DNA from: DATAZK01 sp963782485
GTDB taxonomy: Bacteria; Actinomycetota; Actinomycetes; Frankiales; Frankiaceae
Reading direction: 5' to 3'
Assembly (NCBI GenBank): GCA_963782485.1
Contig: CAWAJV010000007.1
Coordinates: 930,001-994,000, forward strand
DNA: 64,000 bases
Shown: in pieces, positions 8,248 to 17,334 of the stretch
How positions within the stretch are numbered: position 1 is the stretch's first letter
Layout of the letters: each line of letters opens with the position of its first letter
Notes under the pieces: model-generated
Database searches by the model: none
What the model was told of the DNA's origin: nothing
The model's input: the letters and a program-made list of their open reading frames with translations, nothing else
Translations under genes and position numbers: made by a program

Positions 8248-9452
8248 GCGCCCGGTACTCCGCCAAGGATCGCACCGCCATCGTCGGGGTGGGGTTATCG
8301 CCGTACTCGCGCGACCGCGGTGAGACCACCGAGCTCTCCATGGTGCTCGAGGCCGCAGTAGCAGCGATCCGGGATGCCGGTCTGACGGCCCGCGACATCG
8401 ACGGCGTCGTGGGGGGCGGCCTGCTGACCGGGGGAGTCGACCCGACACAGGTGGTCGCCGGTCTTGGACTGGACGTCACGTACTGGTCCAAGACGCCACC
8501 GCCGATCATGAACCACCTGACAGCAGCCGTGAACGCGGTCCATGCAGGATCGGCAGAGGCGGTACTCGTCTACCACGCTGCATACCGCATTGGCAGCAAC
8601 TCCCGCAGCGCGGCCGGTGACCCGTTCCGTCGCCGGGCGTTGCTGGGCCTGCCCGACGGCCGCGCGCAGCTTGGCGAAGGACACACCGAGGGCGAACCGT
8701 GGGGCATGTTCGGAGGCACGGGTTACGCCGCCTGGGCCGCCCGCTATCTGGCCCAGTACGGCGGTACCCGCGAGGACTTCGGCTTGGTGGCGTTGAACGA
8801 TCGCAGCAACGCTGCAGACAATCCGAATGCGGTGATGAAAACCCCACTGACGATGGAGGACTACCTCAGCGCGCGCATGGTGCGCGAGCCGCTGGGCCTG
8901 CTCGACATGGACCTGCCGATCGACGGCGCTGATGCCTTCGTGGTTACGACCGCCGAGCGAGCGCGTGACCTGCCCCATCCGCCCGCACTCGTCCACGCGG
9001 CCACCATGGGTATGGCTCGCCATCCCGAAGAGCACCTCACCCTCGACTTCGAGCACAACGGCCAAGCGATCGCGGCCGCAGACCTACGGGCGAAGTCAGA
9101 CGTGTGGTGGGAGGAAGCCGACGTCCTTTTCCCGTACGACGGCTTCAGTGTCATCACCTTGCGCTGCTTCGAGGCCTACGGGTTCTGCGGTCCCGGCGAA
9201 GCCGGCGACTACCTGCGCTCGCATTGGGACAAGGAGCGCGCCCGCGTTCTCATCGACGGCCGGGTGCCGGTGAACCCGCATGGCGGCAGCCTGTCCGAGG
9301 GGGGATCGCAGGGCGCTGGGCACGTGCGCGAAGCCGTCCTGCAGCTGCGCGGATCGGCAGGCCCCCGCCAGGTTCCGGACGCGCGCGTGGCTTTCCTCAT
9401 GCCCGGAGGCTTCTTCTTCAACGCGCAGGGCTTGGTCTTGCGCACCAACTGA
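8244..9452 (+). CDS. Thiolase-like lipid-transfer protein, probable retro-aldolase (Ltp2-like)
   Basis: A 402-residue thiolase-fold protein (start IVGVGLSPYSR, end phrase NPHGGSLSEGG). The position of the nucleophilic Cys of true thiolases is occupied by MNHLTAAVNAV, so a classical thiolytic reaction is unlikely. This matches the SCP-x/Ltp2 group, which performs retro-aldol cleavage of beta-hydroxyacyl-CoA side chains with a DUF35 partner. The overlapping DUF35 gene upstream supports this. The expected product would be a ketone plus acetyl-CoA or propionyl-CoA. Substrate is unknown; a branched or ring-attached side chain is inferred. Confidence 0.8.
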   Translation: MSARYSAKDRTAIVGVGLSPYSRDRGETTELSMVLEAAVAAIRDAGLTARDIDGVVGGGLLTGGVDPTQVVAGLGLDVTYWSKTPPPIMNHLTAAVNAVHAGSAEAVLVYHAAYRIGSNSRSAAGDPFRRRALLGLPDGRAQLGEGHTEGEPWGMFGGTGYAAWAARYLAQYGGTREDFGLVALNDRSNAADNPNAVMKTPLTMEDYLSARMVREPLGLLDMDLPIDGADAFVVTTAERARDLPHPPALVHAATMGMARHPEEHLTLDFEHNGQAIAAADLRAKSDVWWEEADVLFPYDGFSVITLRCFEAYGFCGPGEAGDYLRSHWDKERARVLIDGRVPVNPHGGSLSEGGSQGAGHVREAVLQLRGSAGPRQVPDARVAFLMPGGFFFNAQGLVLRTN

Positions 9453-9480
9453 TTCACGCCTACGGCGGGAGAGCCGAAGT

Positions 9481-10470
9481 ATGCGGTCGTTTGATCTGAG
9501 GGTGGACGTTTCCCGCGCCACCGACCTGCCCGGTCAGCTGCACACAGCGGTGACCGTCTGCCTGCCCGATGAGCTCGCCGGCCCGGTACCCGTCATCTTC
9601 GGGTTTCCCGGAGGCGGCTTCGGTCGGCGCTACTACGACGTGACGGCGGTGCCGGGTTACAGCCAAGCCGAATATCACACCAGCCAGGGCTCGGTATTCG
9701 TGGCCTGTGACCACCTCTTCGTCGGCGATAGCGCGCGGCCCGACACGTTCAGCCTGACGTACGAGAATCTCGCCCAGGCGAACCACGTGACCGCAACGAA
9801 AGTGCTGGATGGCTTGCGAGCCGGTACGTTGCTGCCGGACGTCGAGACTGTCGAGGCCTCCAGGACGGTGGGCATCGGCCAGTCCATGGGCGGCTGCCTG
9901 CTGACCGTGCAGCAAGCCAATCACCACACATTCGACGGCGTGGCGATGCTGGGATGGAGCGGCATCTCCACCAACTTCCCGTCACCTGACGGCGGTCGCG
10001 TCAGCTATCCGATGCCGCCCCGCGGAACCGACCTGCGACCTATCGCTGCGCAGATCCTCGGCGTGGTCGCTCCGGATGACTCGCAATACCGCTTCTGCTT
10101 CCACTGGCCGGATGAGGATCCCCGGCTCATGGAAGCCGACCTGGCCACCTACAAGCCGTACACCGACGTCGTGCGCGGTGATGAACGCACGCCCTGGGGC
10201 AGCGCCACGACCCCTGCCTGCGCGGTCACCATGATGACGCCAGGCGCCGTAGCGGCCGAAGCCGCCGCCATCGAGGTTCCAGTACTTATCGGGTGCGGCG
10301 AGCGTGACGTGGTACCCGATCCGTGGGCTGAGCCCGGCGCGTATCGCGGCACCCGCCAGGTGCAGCTGTGCGTCGTCCCGAGGATGGCTCACATGCACAA
10401 CTTCGCGCGCACCCGGCAGCAACTGTGGGAGGCGGTCGGCCACCTCACCCGGACCGTAGCTGCCCGATGA
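9481..10470 (+). CDS. Alpha/beta hydrolase
   Basis: A 329-residue hydrolase starting at the ATG at 9481 (GGGAG about 8 bases upstream); a longer in-frame extension runs through the end of the thiolase-like gene and is not credible. The fold begins with strand VIFGFPGGGFG (oxyanion region), the nucleophile elbow is GIGQSMGG (Ser), the acidic residue may be in CGERDVVPDPW, and the His in RMAHMHNF. It resembles acyl-ester or thioester hydrolases. It sits between the aldolase and an acyl-CoA dehydrogenase and overlaps the latter by 4 bases, so it is part of the same pathway module. Confidence 0.8.
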   Translation: MRSFDLRVDVSRATDLPGQLHTAVTVCLPDELAGPVPVIFGFPGGGFGRRYYDVTAVPGYSQAEYHTSQGSVFVACDHLFVGDSARPDTFSLTYENLAQANHVTATKVLDGLRAGTLLPDVETVEASRTVGIGQSMGGCLLTVQQANHHTFDGVAMLGWSGISTNFPSPDGGRVSYPMPPRGTDLRPIAAQILGVVAPDDSQYRFCFHWPDEDPRLMEADLATYKPYTDVVRGDERTPWGSATTPACAVTMMTPGAVAAEAAAIEVPVLIGCGERDVVPDPWAEPGAYRGTRQVQLCVVPRMAHMHNFARTRQQLWEAVGHLTRTVAAR

Positions 10471-11795
10471 CGTGGGACTTCAGCACCGACGAGGAGTTCG
10501 CAGCCCAGCTGGAGTGGATACGCGAGTTCGTCCGTGACGAGGTCGCACCGATCGAGCTGCTGTGGCCGCAGTACCACCACCGCGTCCCTCCCCCGTGGCT
10601 GAAGGCAGTCATCGATCCGTTGAAGGAAAGGGTGAAGCGACGCGGGCTGTGGGCCTGTCACCTCGGACCCGAACTCGGCGGCAACGGCTTAGGCCAGGTG
10701 AAGCTCTCGTTGATGAACGAGTTGCTAGCGCCCTACCAATGGGGCCCCACCATCTTCGGCGTGCAGGGACCTGACACCGGCAATGCCGAGATCATCGCGC
10801 ACTACGGCACTCCCGAGCAGAAGGAGCGATACCTGCGGCCGCTGCTTGAAGGCGAGCTGTTCTCGGCCTTCTCCATGACCGAGCCACAGGCAGGCGCTGA
10901 TCCAACCCTCTTCATCTGCCGAGCAATGCGTGATGGCGACGAGTGGATGCTGCGCGGTGACAAGTTCTTCACGTCCAACGCCGCGAGCGCCGCCTTCTTC
11001 ATCGTTATGGCCGTGACTGACCCGGACGCGAAGCCGCACCGGCGGATGTCCATGTTCCTCCTCCCCACCGAGACGCCCGGTATCGAGATCGTTCGGCCCA
11101 CGCGCTACATGGGCGAGTCCGCTGACGGCATGGACCATCCGCACGTCCGGTACAACGACGTTCGGATGCCCGCCGAAGCATTGCTGGGCGAGGAGGGAGA
11201 CGGTTTCGTCATCGCCCAGACGCGCTTGTCCGGTGGGCGCATTCACCACGCGATGAGGGCAGTGGGACAGGCGCAGTTCGCCTTCGACATGATGTGCGAA
11301 CGCGCTCTCTCTCGCCATGCAGGCGGCGGCCTCATAGCCGACAAGCAGATGGTGCAAGAGGCGATCACCGATTCCTACGCGCAGATCGAGCAGTTCCGGC
11401 TTTTCGTGCTTCGGACAGCCTGGAAGATCGATCAGGGCAAGGGTTACACGCCCGAGGTCCGCCGCGAGATCGCGGTCGCCAAGGTGCTGTCAGCGCGCGT
11501 CACGCGCGATGTCATCGAGCGCGCCGTACACATTCACGGCGCGCTCGGTACGTCCAACGAGACCCCTCTCGGCAACCTGTGGATGCTCGTGCCCGGCTAC
11601 GGCATCTGGGACGGCCCCACGGAGTCGCACGTCTCGACGGCGGCACGCCTGCTGCTGCGTGACCACGAGCCGTCTGGGGGGCTCTGGCCTACCCAGTGGA
11701 TCCCGGCACAGCTGGAGGCCGCACGTGCTCGCTACGGCGACGCGTTGATGCAGCAGCGCGAGTGGGACGCCGATCACGCCGCAGGTTTGGCGTAG
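10467..11795 (+). CDS. Acyl-CoA dehydrogenase, ACAD10/11-like
   Basis: A 442-residue flavoprotein; the ATG at 10467 overlaps the hydrolase stop. N-terminal helical domain, middle beta domain (FSMTEPQAGADPT, FTSNA) and C-terminal helical domain (IHGALGTSNETPL) are all present. The region that normally carries the catalytic Glu reads WDGPTESHVST, like the DGPDEVH of human ACAD10/11, rather than the YEGT of ordinary acyl-CoA dehydrogenases. It should bind FAD and introduce a double bond into an acyl-CoA or act on a hydroxy/phospho-acyl-CoA. It ends the amidohydrolase-aldolase operon; 166 bp follow before the transporter. Confidence 0.85.
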   Translation: MTWDFSTDEEFAAQLEWIREFVRDEVAPIELLWPQYHHRVPPPWLKAVIDPLKERVKRRGLWACHLGPELGGNGLGQVKLSLMNELLAPYQWGPTIFGVQGPDTGNAEIIAHYGTPEQKERYLRPLLEGELFSAFSMTEPQAGADPTLFICRAMRDGDEWMLRGDKFFTSNAASAAFFIVMAVTDPDAKPHRRMSMFLLPTETPGIEIVRPTRYMGESADGMDHPHVRYNDVRMPAEALLGEEGDGFVIAQTRLSGGRIHHAMRAVGQAQFAFDMMCERALSRHAGGGLIADKQMVQEAITDSYAQIEQFRLFVLRTAWKIDQGKGYTPEVRREIAVAKVLSARVTRDVIERAVHIHGALGTSNETPLGNLWMLVPGYGIWDGPTESHVSTAARLLLRDHEPSGGLWPTQWIPAQLEAARARYGDALMQQREWDADHAAGLA

Positions 11796-11961
11796 CCGGG
11801 GGGCCTACATCCGGTCGCCGCCTAACATTCCGATAGACAATTTTGCGGATTAGCTTGTATCCCGTCGCCAAGCGTCCTACCGTTCCCTCAGTTTCACTCG
11901 GGTTGCGTGGCACCTCAGCCACGGCGGACCCGTGACCGACCCGAAGGGGGCCGAACCCACT

Positions 11962-13215
11962 GTGAGCACCACAAAGATCCGTCGGCTGGGCCGCACGGCA
12001 GCGATAGCGGCCGCAATCGCGACCCTCGCCACCGCCTGCGGAAGCAGCAGCAAGACAAGCTCGCCGCCGGCCAGCCCGACCACGTCCTCGGGTGGATCGA
12101 CGGCGCCGGCCAGTCCGGCGCCGACCGGTACGCCCATCAAGATCGGGGTCATCGGATCGCTGACGGGGTCCCAGGCCTCGAGCAGCAACCAGGGCGACAC
12201 CGTGGGCCCGGCGTGGGCGAAGTGGGTGAATGCGAACGGTGGGATCAACGGTCACCCGGTCGAGGTCATCTCCGTCGATGATGCGGGAGACCCGACCAAG
12301 GCGCAGGCCGCCGAGAAGAAGCTGGTCGACTCCGACAAGGTGCTCGCCATCGTGGTCGGTGCCGACAACCTGGTAGGCGCCTACGACGCTGACGCCATCA
12401 GCAAGAACGTCGCCCTCGTCAGCGGGACGGCCAACTCGCAGGACTGGTACACGAAGCCCGGAATGTTCCCGACTCCGACTGACGTGTTGAGCGGCCTCGG
12501 CGATCAGATCCTCGTGGCCAAGCAGTTCGCTCACGCCAAGAAGTTCGCCAACCTGTACTGCGCAGAAGTTGCGGCGTGCGCGCAGGCGACCCCACCGCTT
12601 GAGGCAGCCGCCAAGAAGCTCGGGGTCGGTATCGTGTCCCTCTCGGTCAGCTCCACGGCGACGTCGTACACCGCCCAATGCCTGCAGCTGCAGCAGCAGG
12701 GCGTGGACTACGCGCAGCTGAACTTCACGACGGCAGCGGCAGCCAAGTTCGTCCAGGACTGCCAGGCCCAGAACTACAACCCGACCTGGGGATCGTCCGA
12801 GCAGGCAATCGGCAAGGATCTGCTGGGTATCCCGGACCTCACCCTGTACGGCCCGGCCTACGCCTTCCCTTCGGTGGCCGATAGTCCGGTGGTGGCAACC
12901 TTCCGTGACGCCATGACCAAGTACGCCAAGGATGACAACTGGAAAGAGGGCACCGCGAGCTTCACGTGGAGCGGGCTGGAGACGCTTCGCAAGGCTCTCG
13001 CCAATGTCGCCGCGAGCCCCACGGCCAAGGATGTTGTCGCCGCCTTGAACACCATCAAGGACGACAATCTTGACGGCCTGCTACCCAACAAGATCACCTT
13101 CACCACCGGCAAGGCCGTCCCCTTCGGCGCCCACCCGTGCGCCTTCGTGGTCGGAATCAAGGATGGGAAGACGGTCGCACCCAGCGGGCTGACTCCGCTC
13201 TGCCCGAGCGCCTAA
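11962..13215 (+). CDS. ABC transporter substrate-binding lipoprotein, branched-chain (Liv) type
   Basis: A 417-residue periplasmic-binding protein of type I fold. With the GTG at 11962 the N-terminus has basic residues, a hydrophobic run and the lipobox LATAC, giving a lipidated Cys near residue 26, followed by a Ser/Thr/Pro-rich linker. A GTG at 11932 in frame is an alternative start but would put 10 extra residues before the signal peptide; AAGGGGG precedes the downstream choice. The mature part begins IKIGVIGSLTGS, typical of LivJ-like proteins, which in this group often bind aromatic or hydrophobic acids instead of amino acids. It is followed by a strong hairpin and the permease/ATPase genes. 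The 166-bp gap upstream is AT-rich but holds no clear copy of the island motif. Confidence 0.88.
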   Translation: MSTTKIRRLGRTAAIAAAIATLATACGSSSKTSSPPASPTTSSGGSTAPASPAPTGTPIKIGVIGSLTGSQASSSNQGDTVGPAWAKWVNANGGINGHPVEVISVDDAGDPTKAQAAEKKLVDSDKVLAIVVGADNLVGAYDADAISKNVALVSGTANSQDWYTKPGMFPTPTDVLSGLGDQILVAKQFAHAKKFANLYCAEVAACAQATPPLEAAAKKLGVGIVSLSVSSTATSYTAQCLQLQQQGVDYAQLNFTTAAAAKFVQDCQAQNYNPTWGSSEQAIGKDLLGIPDLTLYGPAYAFPSVADSPVVATFRDAMTKYAKDDNWKEGTASFTWSGLETLRKALANVAASPTAKDVVAALNTIKDDNLDGLLPNKITFTTGKAVPFGAHPCAFVVGIKDGKTVAPSGLTPLCPSA

Positions 13216-13226
13216 CCTCAGCACCC

Positions 13227-13263
13227 CCGGGGCATCCGGACGCGAGCCGTCCGGATGCCCCGG
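13227..13263 (+). terminator. Strong hairpin between binding protein and permease genes
   Basis: A perfect 15-bp inverted repeat (CCGGGGCATCCGGAC and its complement) encloses a 7-base loop starting 11 bases after the binding-protein stop. There is no T tract, so it is more likely an mRNA-stabilising or partly attenuating hairpin that favours the binding protein over the membrane part. It also overlaps an in-frame ATG at 13255, which argues for the later GTG start of the permease. Confidence 0.7.
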
Positions 13264-13320
13264 CTCCATATACGTCCCAGCTCCACCCGTAGCGGGCCCG
13301 AACCGGAGAGACAGAATCTG

Positions 13321-16032
13321 GTGAACTCGTACCTACCGTTCGTCATCAGCGGTATCGCCACCGGGTCCATCTATGGGCTGGCGGCGACTGGGCTCGTCCT
13401 GACTTACAAGACGTCCGGCATTTTCAACTTCGGCCACGGCGCGATCGCCACGGCCGCGGCCTACCTGTTCTACTTCCTGCACGTTGACCACGGCTGGGGA
13501 TGGGTCTCAGCCTTTGTCGTCTCCGTCTTCATCGCCGGGCCGTTGCTCGGCCTGGTCATGGCGCCGATCGCACGCCGGCTCTCGCAGCAACGCACCGCCG
13601 CGAAAATCGTCGGCACAGTCGGGCTGATCCTGCTGGTGCAGGGCCTCGCCACGGTCAAGTACGGCAGCGACACCATCCGGGTCCCGCAATTCCTGCCGAG
13701 AAGACTCGAGCACTTCCGTATTGCCGGAGTGAACGTTTCCTACCCGCAGCTGTGGGTCACCCTGGTCGGCGTCCTCGCGGCCATCCTGCTGTACGTGCTG
13801 TTCCGCTTCGCCCGCACGGGTTTGGCGATGCGGGCCGTTGTCGATGATCCCGACCTCGTCGCCATGCAGGCGCAAAGCCCACAGCGGATCCGGCGGATCT
13901 CCTGGGTCATCGGATGCACGCTGGCGGCGGCGTCCGGTGTATTGGTCCTGCCCTTCATCGGCTTGAATGCCATCACTCTCACGTTCCTCGTCGTGCAGGC
14001 TTTCGGAGCCGCCGCCATCGGCGGGTTCTCCAGCATCCCGCTTACGTTCGCCGGCGGCCTGGTCATCGGGGTGCTGGCCGACCTTTCGCAGAAGATCGCC
14101 ATCACCCATATCAGCCTCGCCGGATTGCCGGACAGCGTGCCGTTCATCGTGCTGTTTGCAGTGCTACTGCTGCTTCCGCGCCGCAAGCTGGTGCCTCCGA
14201 CGGCGGTCGAGCAACGACCCCAGCTGCAGTACCGGGCTCCCGGATCGGTGCGCGGCGTCACCGGCGTTCTCGTACTGATTCCCTTGCTGCTGATCCCGCA
14301 GATCGTCGGCAGCGACAAGCTCGGCTTCTTCACCGTCGGCCTCACGCAGGTGGTCATCATCCTGTCGCTCGGCCTCCTGGTCCGAACGTCCGGACAGGTC
14401 TCCCTTTGCCATGCGGCCTTCGCTGCCATCGGCGCGACGACGTTCTCCCAGCTGGCCGTCGACCATGGCATGCCGTGGCTGCTTGCCCTCCTGCTTGCCG
14501 GCCTGGTCGTGGTTCCCGTGGGGGCGCTGGTCGCGATCCCGGCGATCAGGCTCTCCGGGTTGTTTCTCGCGCTGGCGACCTTCGGGTTCGGGGTCCTTGT
14601 CGAGCGGCTGTTCTACGCGCGCGGCTTCATGTTCACCACGCTGCAAAGCGGACGGCCGGTCCCCCGACCATCCTTCGCCCATGGAGACAAGCCGTACTAC
14701 TACGTGGTGCTGGCCTTTGTCGTCGTGGTCAGCCTCCTGATCGTCGTCATCATCCGGTCGCGGCTCGGACGGGTGCTGCGCGGACTGTCCGAGTCGCCGG
14801 TAGCCGTGTCGACCATGGGACTGTCGACCAATACGACCCGGGTCATCGTCTTCTGCATCTCCGCGTTCCTGGCCGGCGTCGGTGGGGTCCTCTACGGAGG
14901 TGCCGTCAACTTCGCCAGCACCCAGGACAGCCACTTCTCGTCCTTCCAGTCGATCGTGCTGCTGGCCGTGCTCGCCTTGGCTCCGTTCGGCGAGCCTTGG
15001 TACGCGGTCTTCATGGGCGCCGCGGCTGTCATCCCGGGCTACCTGACAAGCCCTAACACGCCGTACTGGCTGAACGTCGTCTTCGGCTTCTTCGCGATCC
15101 AGGTGTCGCTTCAAGGGGGCCAGCCGCAGATGCCTGCTCAGTTCCGCGCCTTCCTGGAACGCTTCCGCCGGCCGCCGAAATCGTGGGAAGGCGAACCGGC
15201 GTCGCTCAGCGTCGTTCGCCAAGCGGCACCTGATCAGCCACGCAGCGGGCTTGCCGTGGAGAACCTGCGGATCCGCTTCGGCGGGCTTCTCGCCGTCGAC
15301 GGCCTGACGTTCCAAGCGCCGCTCGGCCGGGTTACGGGTCTGATCGGACCCAACGGGGCGGGCAAGACCACCACGTTCGACGCCTGCAGCGGACTCAACC
15401 GCCGGGTGGCCGGGTCCGTCCAGATCCACGGGCGAGACGTCACGCGCCTCGGGCCGGCAGCGCGCGGGCGCCTCGGCCTGGGACGCACCTTCCAACGAAT
15501 GCAACTCGGCGACTCTTTGACGGTCGCTGAAAACGTTGCCCTGGGCGCCGAAGCGGGCCAGGCCGGTGGAAGCGTCATCTCGCAGCTCTTTGCCCCTCCC
15601 CGGCAGAAACGGCAGACCGCCCGGGCGACTCACGAGGCCCTCGAACTTTGCGGTATTGCCGACCTTGCAGAAAAGCAAGCCGGTGCCCTCTCGACCGGTC
15701 AGCGCCGGTTGGTCGAGCTCGCCCGTTGCCTGGCCGGACCGTTCGACATCCTGCTCCTCGACGAGCCGTCATCCGGCCTCGATCGCGACGAGACCGCGGC
15801 GTTCGACGAAGTGCTTCGCCACGTTGTTCAAGAGCGTGGCTGCGGGATTCTGCTGGTCGAACACGACGTCTCTTTGGTCATGAGCGTCTGCAGCTACATC
15901 TACGTCCTGGACTTCGGGCGCCTGGTCTTCGAGGGTGAACCCGCAGCGGTGGCGGCAAGCCCGATCGTGCAGGCGGCCTACCTGGGCTCCACCGAGGTCG
16001 TCGGAGTAGCTGTACAGGAGGCGACGCTGTGA
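13321..16032 (+). CDS. Fused branched-chain-type ABC transporter: LivH + LivM permease and LivG ATPase in one chain
   Basis: A 903-residue protein from the GTG at 13321 (NSYLPFVISGIATGSIYGLAA is the usual LivH start, so the ATG at 13255 inside the hairpin is unlikely). Residues about 1-290 form a LivH-like permease with the NFGHGA motif. Residues about 315-610 form a LivM-like permease (SLGLLVRTSGQVSLCHAAF). Residues about 640-890 form an ATPase with Walker A GPNGAGKTT (about 676), signature LSTGQRR, and Walker B ILLLDEPSSG. These are separate genes in most bacteria. The partner LivF overlaps the stop (GTGA) after AGGAGG, so the complex would have one fused chain, LivF and the lipoprotein. 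Probable importer of the island's substrate. Confidence 0.88.
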   Translation: MNSYLPFVISGIATGSIYGLAATGLVLTYKTSGIFNFGHGAIATAAAYLFYFLHVDHGWGWVSAFVVSVFIAGPLLGLVMAPIARRLSQQRTAAKIVGTVGLILLVQGLATVKYGSDTIRVPQFLPRRLEHFRIAGVNVSYPQLWVTLVGVLAAILLYVLFRFARTGLAMRAVVDDPDLVAMQAQSPQRIRRISWVIGCTLAAASGVLVLPFIGLNAITLTFLVVQAFGAAAIGGFSSIPLTFAGGLVIGVLADLSQKIAITHISLAGLPDSVPFIVLFAVLLLLPRRKLVPPTAVEQRPQLQYRAPGSVRGVTGVLVLIPLLLIPQIVGSDKLGFFTVGLTQVVIILSLGLLVRTSGQVSLCHAAFAAIGATTFSQLAVDHGMPWLLALLLAGLVVVPVGALVAIPAIRLSGLFLALATFGFGVLVERLFYARGFMFTTLQSGRPVPRPSFAHGDKPYYYVVLAFVVVVSLLIVVIIRSRLGRVLRGLSESPVAVSTMGLSTNTTRVIVFCISAFLAGVGGVLYGGAVNFASTQDSHFSSFQSIVLLAVLALAPFGEPWYAVFMGAAAVIPGYLTSPNTPYWLNVVFGFFAIQVSLQGGQPQMPAQFRAFLERFRRPPKSWEGEPASLSVVRQAAPDQPRSGLAVENLRIRFGGLLAVDGLTFQAPLGRVTGLIGPNGAGKTTTFDACSGLNRRVAGSVQIHGRDVTRLGPAARGRLGLGRTFQRMQLGDSLTVAENVALGAEAGQAGGSVISQLFAPPRQKRQTARATHEALELCGIADLAEKQAGALSTGQRRLVELARCLAGPFDILLLDEPSSGLDRDETAAFDEVLRHVVQERGCGILLVEHDVSLVMSVCSYIYVLDFGRLVFEGEPAAVAASPIVQAAYLGSTEVVGVAVQEATL

Positions 16033-16772
16033 CGGCCCCGGCCATGATGACCGACGCGGCGACCACTCGACAAGCCGATGTTGCGTTGGAGATTCGCAGT
16101 CTCAGCGCCGGCTACGGCCGCACGAAGATCCTGCGCGAAGTCAATGTTGTGGTGCCGGCTGGAAAAGTGACGGCTTTGCTCGGGCCCAACGGGGCCGGCA
16201 AGAGCACCCTCTTGCGGGCAGCGTGCGGTTTCCTGCCCGCGTCCGCGGGCTCGGTCCACCTGTTCGGGGAAGACGTCACGCGGCTGGCGCCCCACCGGCG
16301 GTTCACAAAAGGCCTGTGTCTCATTCCAGAGGGTCGCGGCATCTTTCGCTCGCTCACCGTTCGCGAAAATCTCGCGATGCAGGCTCGCCGCGGACATGAA
16401 TCAGATGCGATCGAGCGGGCTGCTGCGGCTTTCCCGATTCTGCGCGAGCGGCCGTCACAGGTAGCCGGCACTCTCTCCGGCGGCCAGCAGCAAATGTTGG
16501 CCATGGCCGCCGCGTACGTACGCGACCCTCGACTCGTGCTGGTCGATGAGGCGTCCTTGGGGTTGGCACCGCTGGTCGTGGACCAGATCTTCGAGTCGTT
16601 GCAGGCGCTCACGACGCAAGGCAGTTCGCTGCTGATCGTTGACCAGTTCGCCACCCGTGCCCTTGCCATGGCCGATACCGCCTACGTGCTGAGCCGCGGT
16701 GAAATCGCGTACGAAGGGTCCGCCCAGAAGCTGCTCGAGGGCAACCTGTTCGACCGCTATGTCGGGTCATGA
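16029..16772 (+). CDS. livF: ABC transporter ATP-binding protein, LivF type
   Basis: A 247-residue ATPase with Walker A GPNGAGKST near residue 57, signature LSGGQQQ and the Walker B region LVLVDEASLGLAP. It starts at a GTG overlapping the stop of the fused permease, with AGGAGG just upstream. LivF proteins pair with LivG; here the LivG domain is fused to the permease, so this is the only stand-alone ATPase of the importer. The ATPase energises uptake of the ligand delivered by the lipoprotein at 12 kb. Confidence 0.88.
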   Translation: MTAPAMMTDAATTRQADVALEIRSLSAGYGRTKILREVNVVVPAGKVTALLGPNGAGKSTLLRAACGFLPASAGSVHLFGEDVTRLAPHRRFTKGLCLIPEGRGIFRSLTVRENLAMQARRGHESDAIERAAAAFPILRERPSQVAGTLSGGQQQMLAMAAAYVRDPRLVLVDEASLGLAPLVVDQIFESLQALTTQGSSLLIVDQFATRALAMADTAYVLSRGEIAYEGSAQKLLEGNLFDRYVGS

Positions 16773-16782
16773 TCGGACCGCT

Positions 16783-17334
16783 GTGACGCCGCAGCCCTTG
16801 GACGCGCGGCTGGCAGCGGTCGAGGCACGGTTGGCCATTGGCCAGCTGCCGATTCGTTACGCGACCGCCGTGGACGCGCGTGATCTGGACGCGTGGGTGG
16901 GCACCTTCGTCGACGACGTCGACTGCGGCCGGCACGGACGTGGGCGTGACGCGCTGAAGCGGTGGATCGAACCGCAGGTGCGCGGCTTCTACCGCTCCAT
17001 CCACCTCATCTGCGGTCACCTGATCGAGCTCGTCGACGCCGATCATGCGACCGGCCAGGTGTATTGCCGCGCCGAGCACGAGGACCGCGGCCGCTGGATC
17101 GTGATGGCCATCTGCTACTACGACAGCTACGAGCGACGCGGCGACGAGTGGTTCTTCAGCCGGCGTCGCGAGAAGCACTGGTACGCAACGGATGTCCTCG
17201 AACGACCCCACGCCCCGTTCCAGCACTGGCCAGGACACGAACACGAAGCCCCGGCGCTTCCTCAGGCTTTGGCGACCTGGGGGCGCTTCTGGGCCGGCGA
17301 TCCGGTCGTCTCCGAACTCACGCAAGCGCCATGA
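16783..17334 (+). CDS. SnoaL-like/NTF2-fold protein
   Basis: A 183-residue protein from a GTG 10 bases after livF. N-terminal phrase QLPIRYATAVDARDLDAWVGTF is the classic start of SnoaL-like domains, and the core phrase SYERRGDEWFFSRRREKHWY follows. A paralogue is at 59.4 kb (DYERRAGQWFFVRRKHQLFY). NTF2-fold proteins of this group include isomerases, dehydratases and small binding proteins, so function cannot be fixed. Its stop overlaps the start of the next SDR (ATGA), placing it in the transporter operon. Confidence 0.8.
   Translation: MTPQPLDARLAAVEARLAIGQLPIRYATAVDARDLDAWVGTFVDDVDCGRHGRGRDALKRWIEPQVRGFYRSIHLICGHLIELVDADHATGQVYCRAEHEDRGRWIVMAICYYDSYERRGDEWFFSRRREKHWYATDVLERPHAPFQHWPGHEHEAPALPQALATWGRFWAGDPVVSELTQAP

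Noticed and set aside
8244..9452. Ordinary beta-ketothiolase
   Set aside because: The nucleophilic Cys region of thiolases is replaced by MNHLTAAVNAV and a DUF35 partner is present, favouring an Ltp2-like aldolase.
11689..12678. Long antisense open frame over the binding-protein gene (and similar ones over 14.2-15.7, 46.2-47.6 and 50.6-52.2 kb)
   Set aside because: They are antisense to genes with clear domains, rich in Arg/Gly/Asp of the sort produced by GC-rich third positions, and have no ribosome site or domain.
13227..13263. Classical rho-independent terminator
   Set aside because: There is no T tract after the stem, and the genes on both sides form one transporter.
13255..13320. Earlier ATG start for the fused permease
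   Set aside because: It lies inside the hairpin, adds a non-conserved polar tail, and the GTG at 13321 gives the standard LivH N-terminus.
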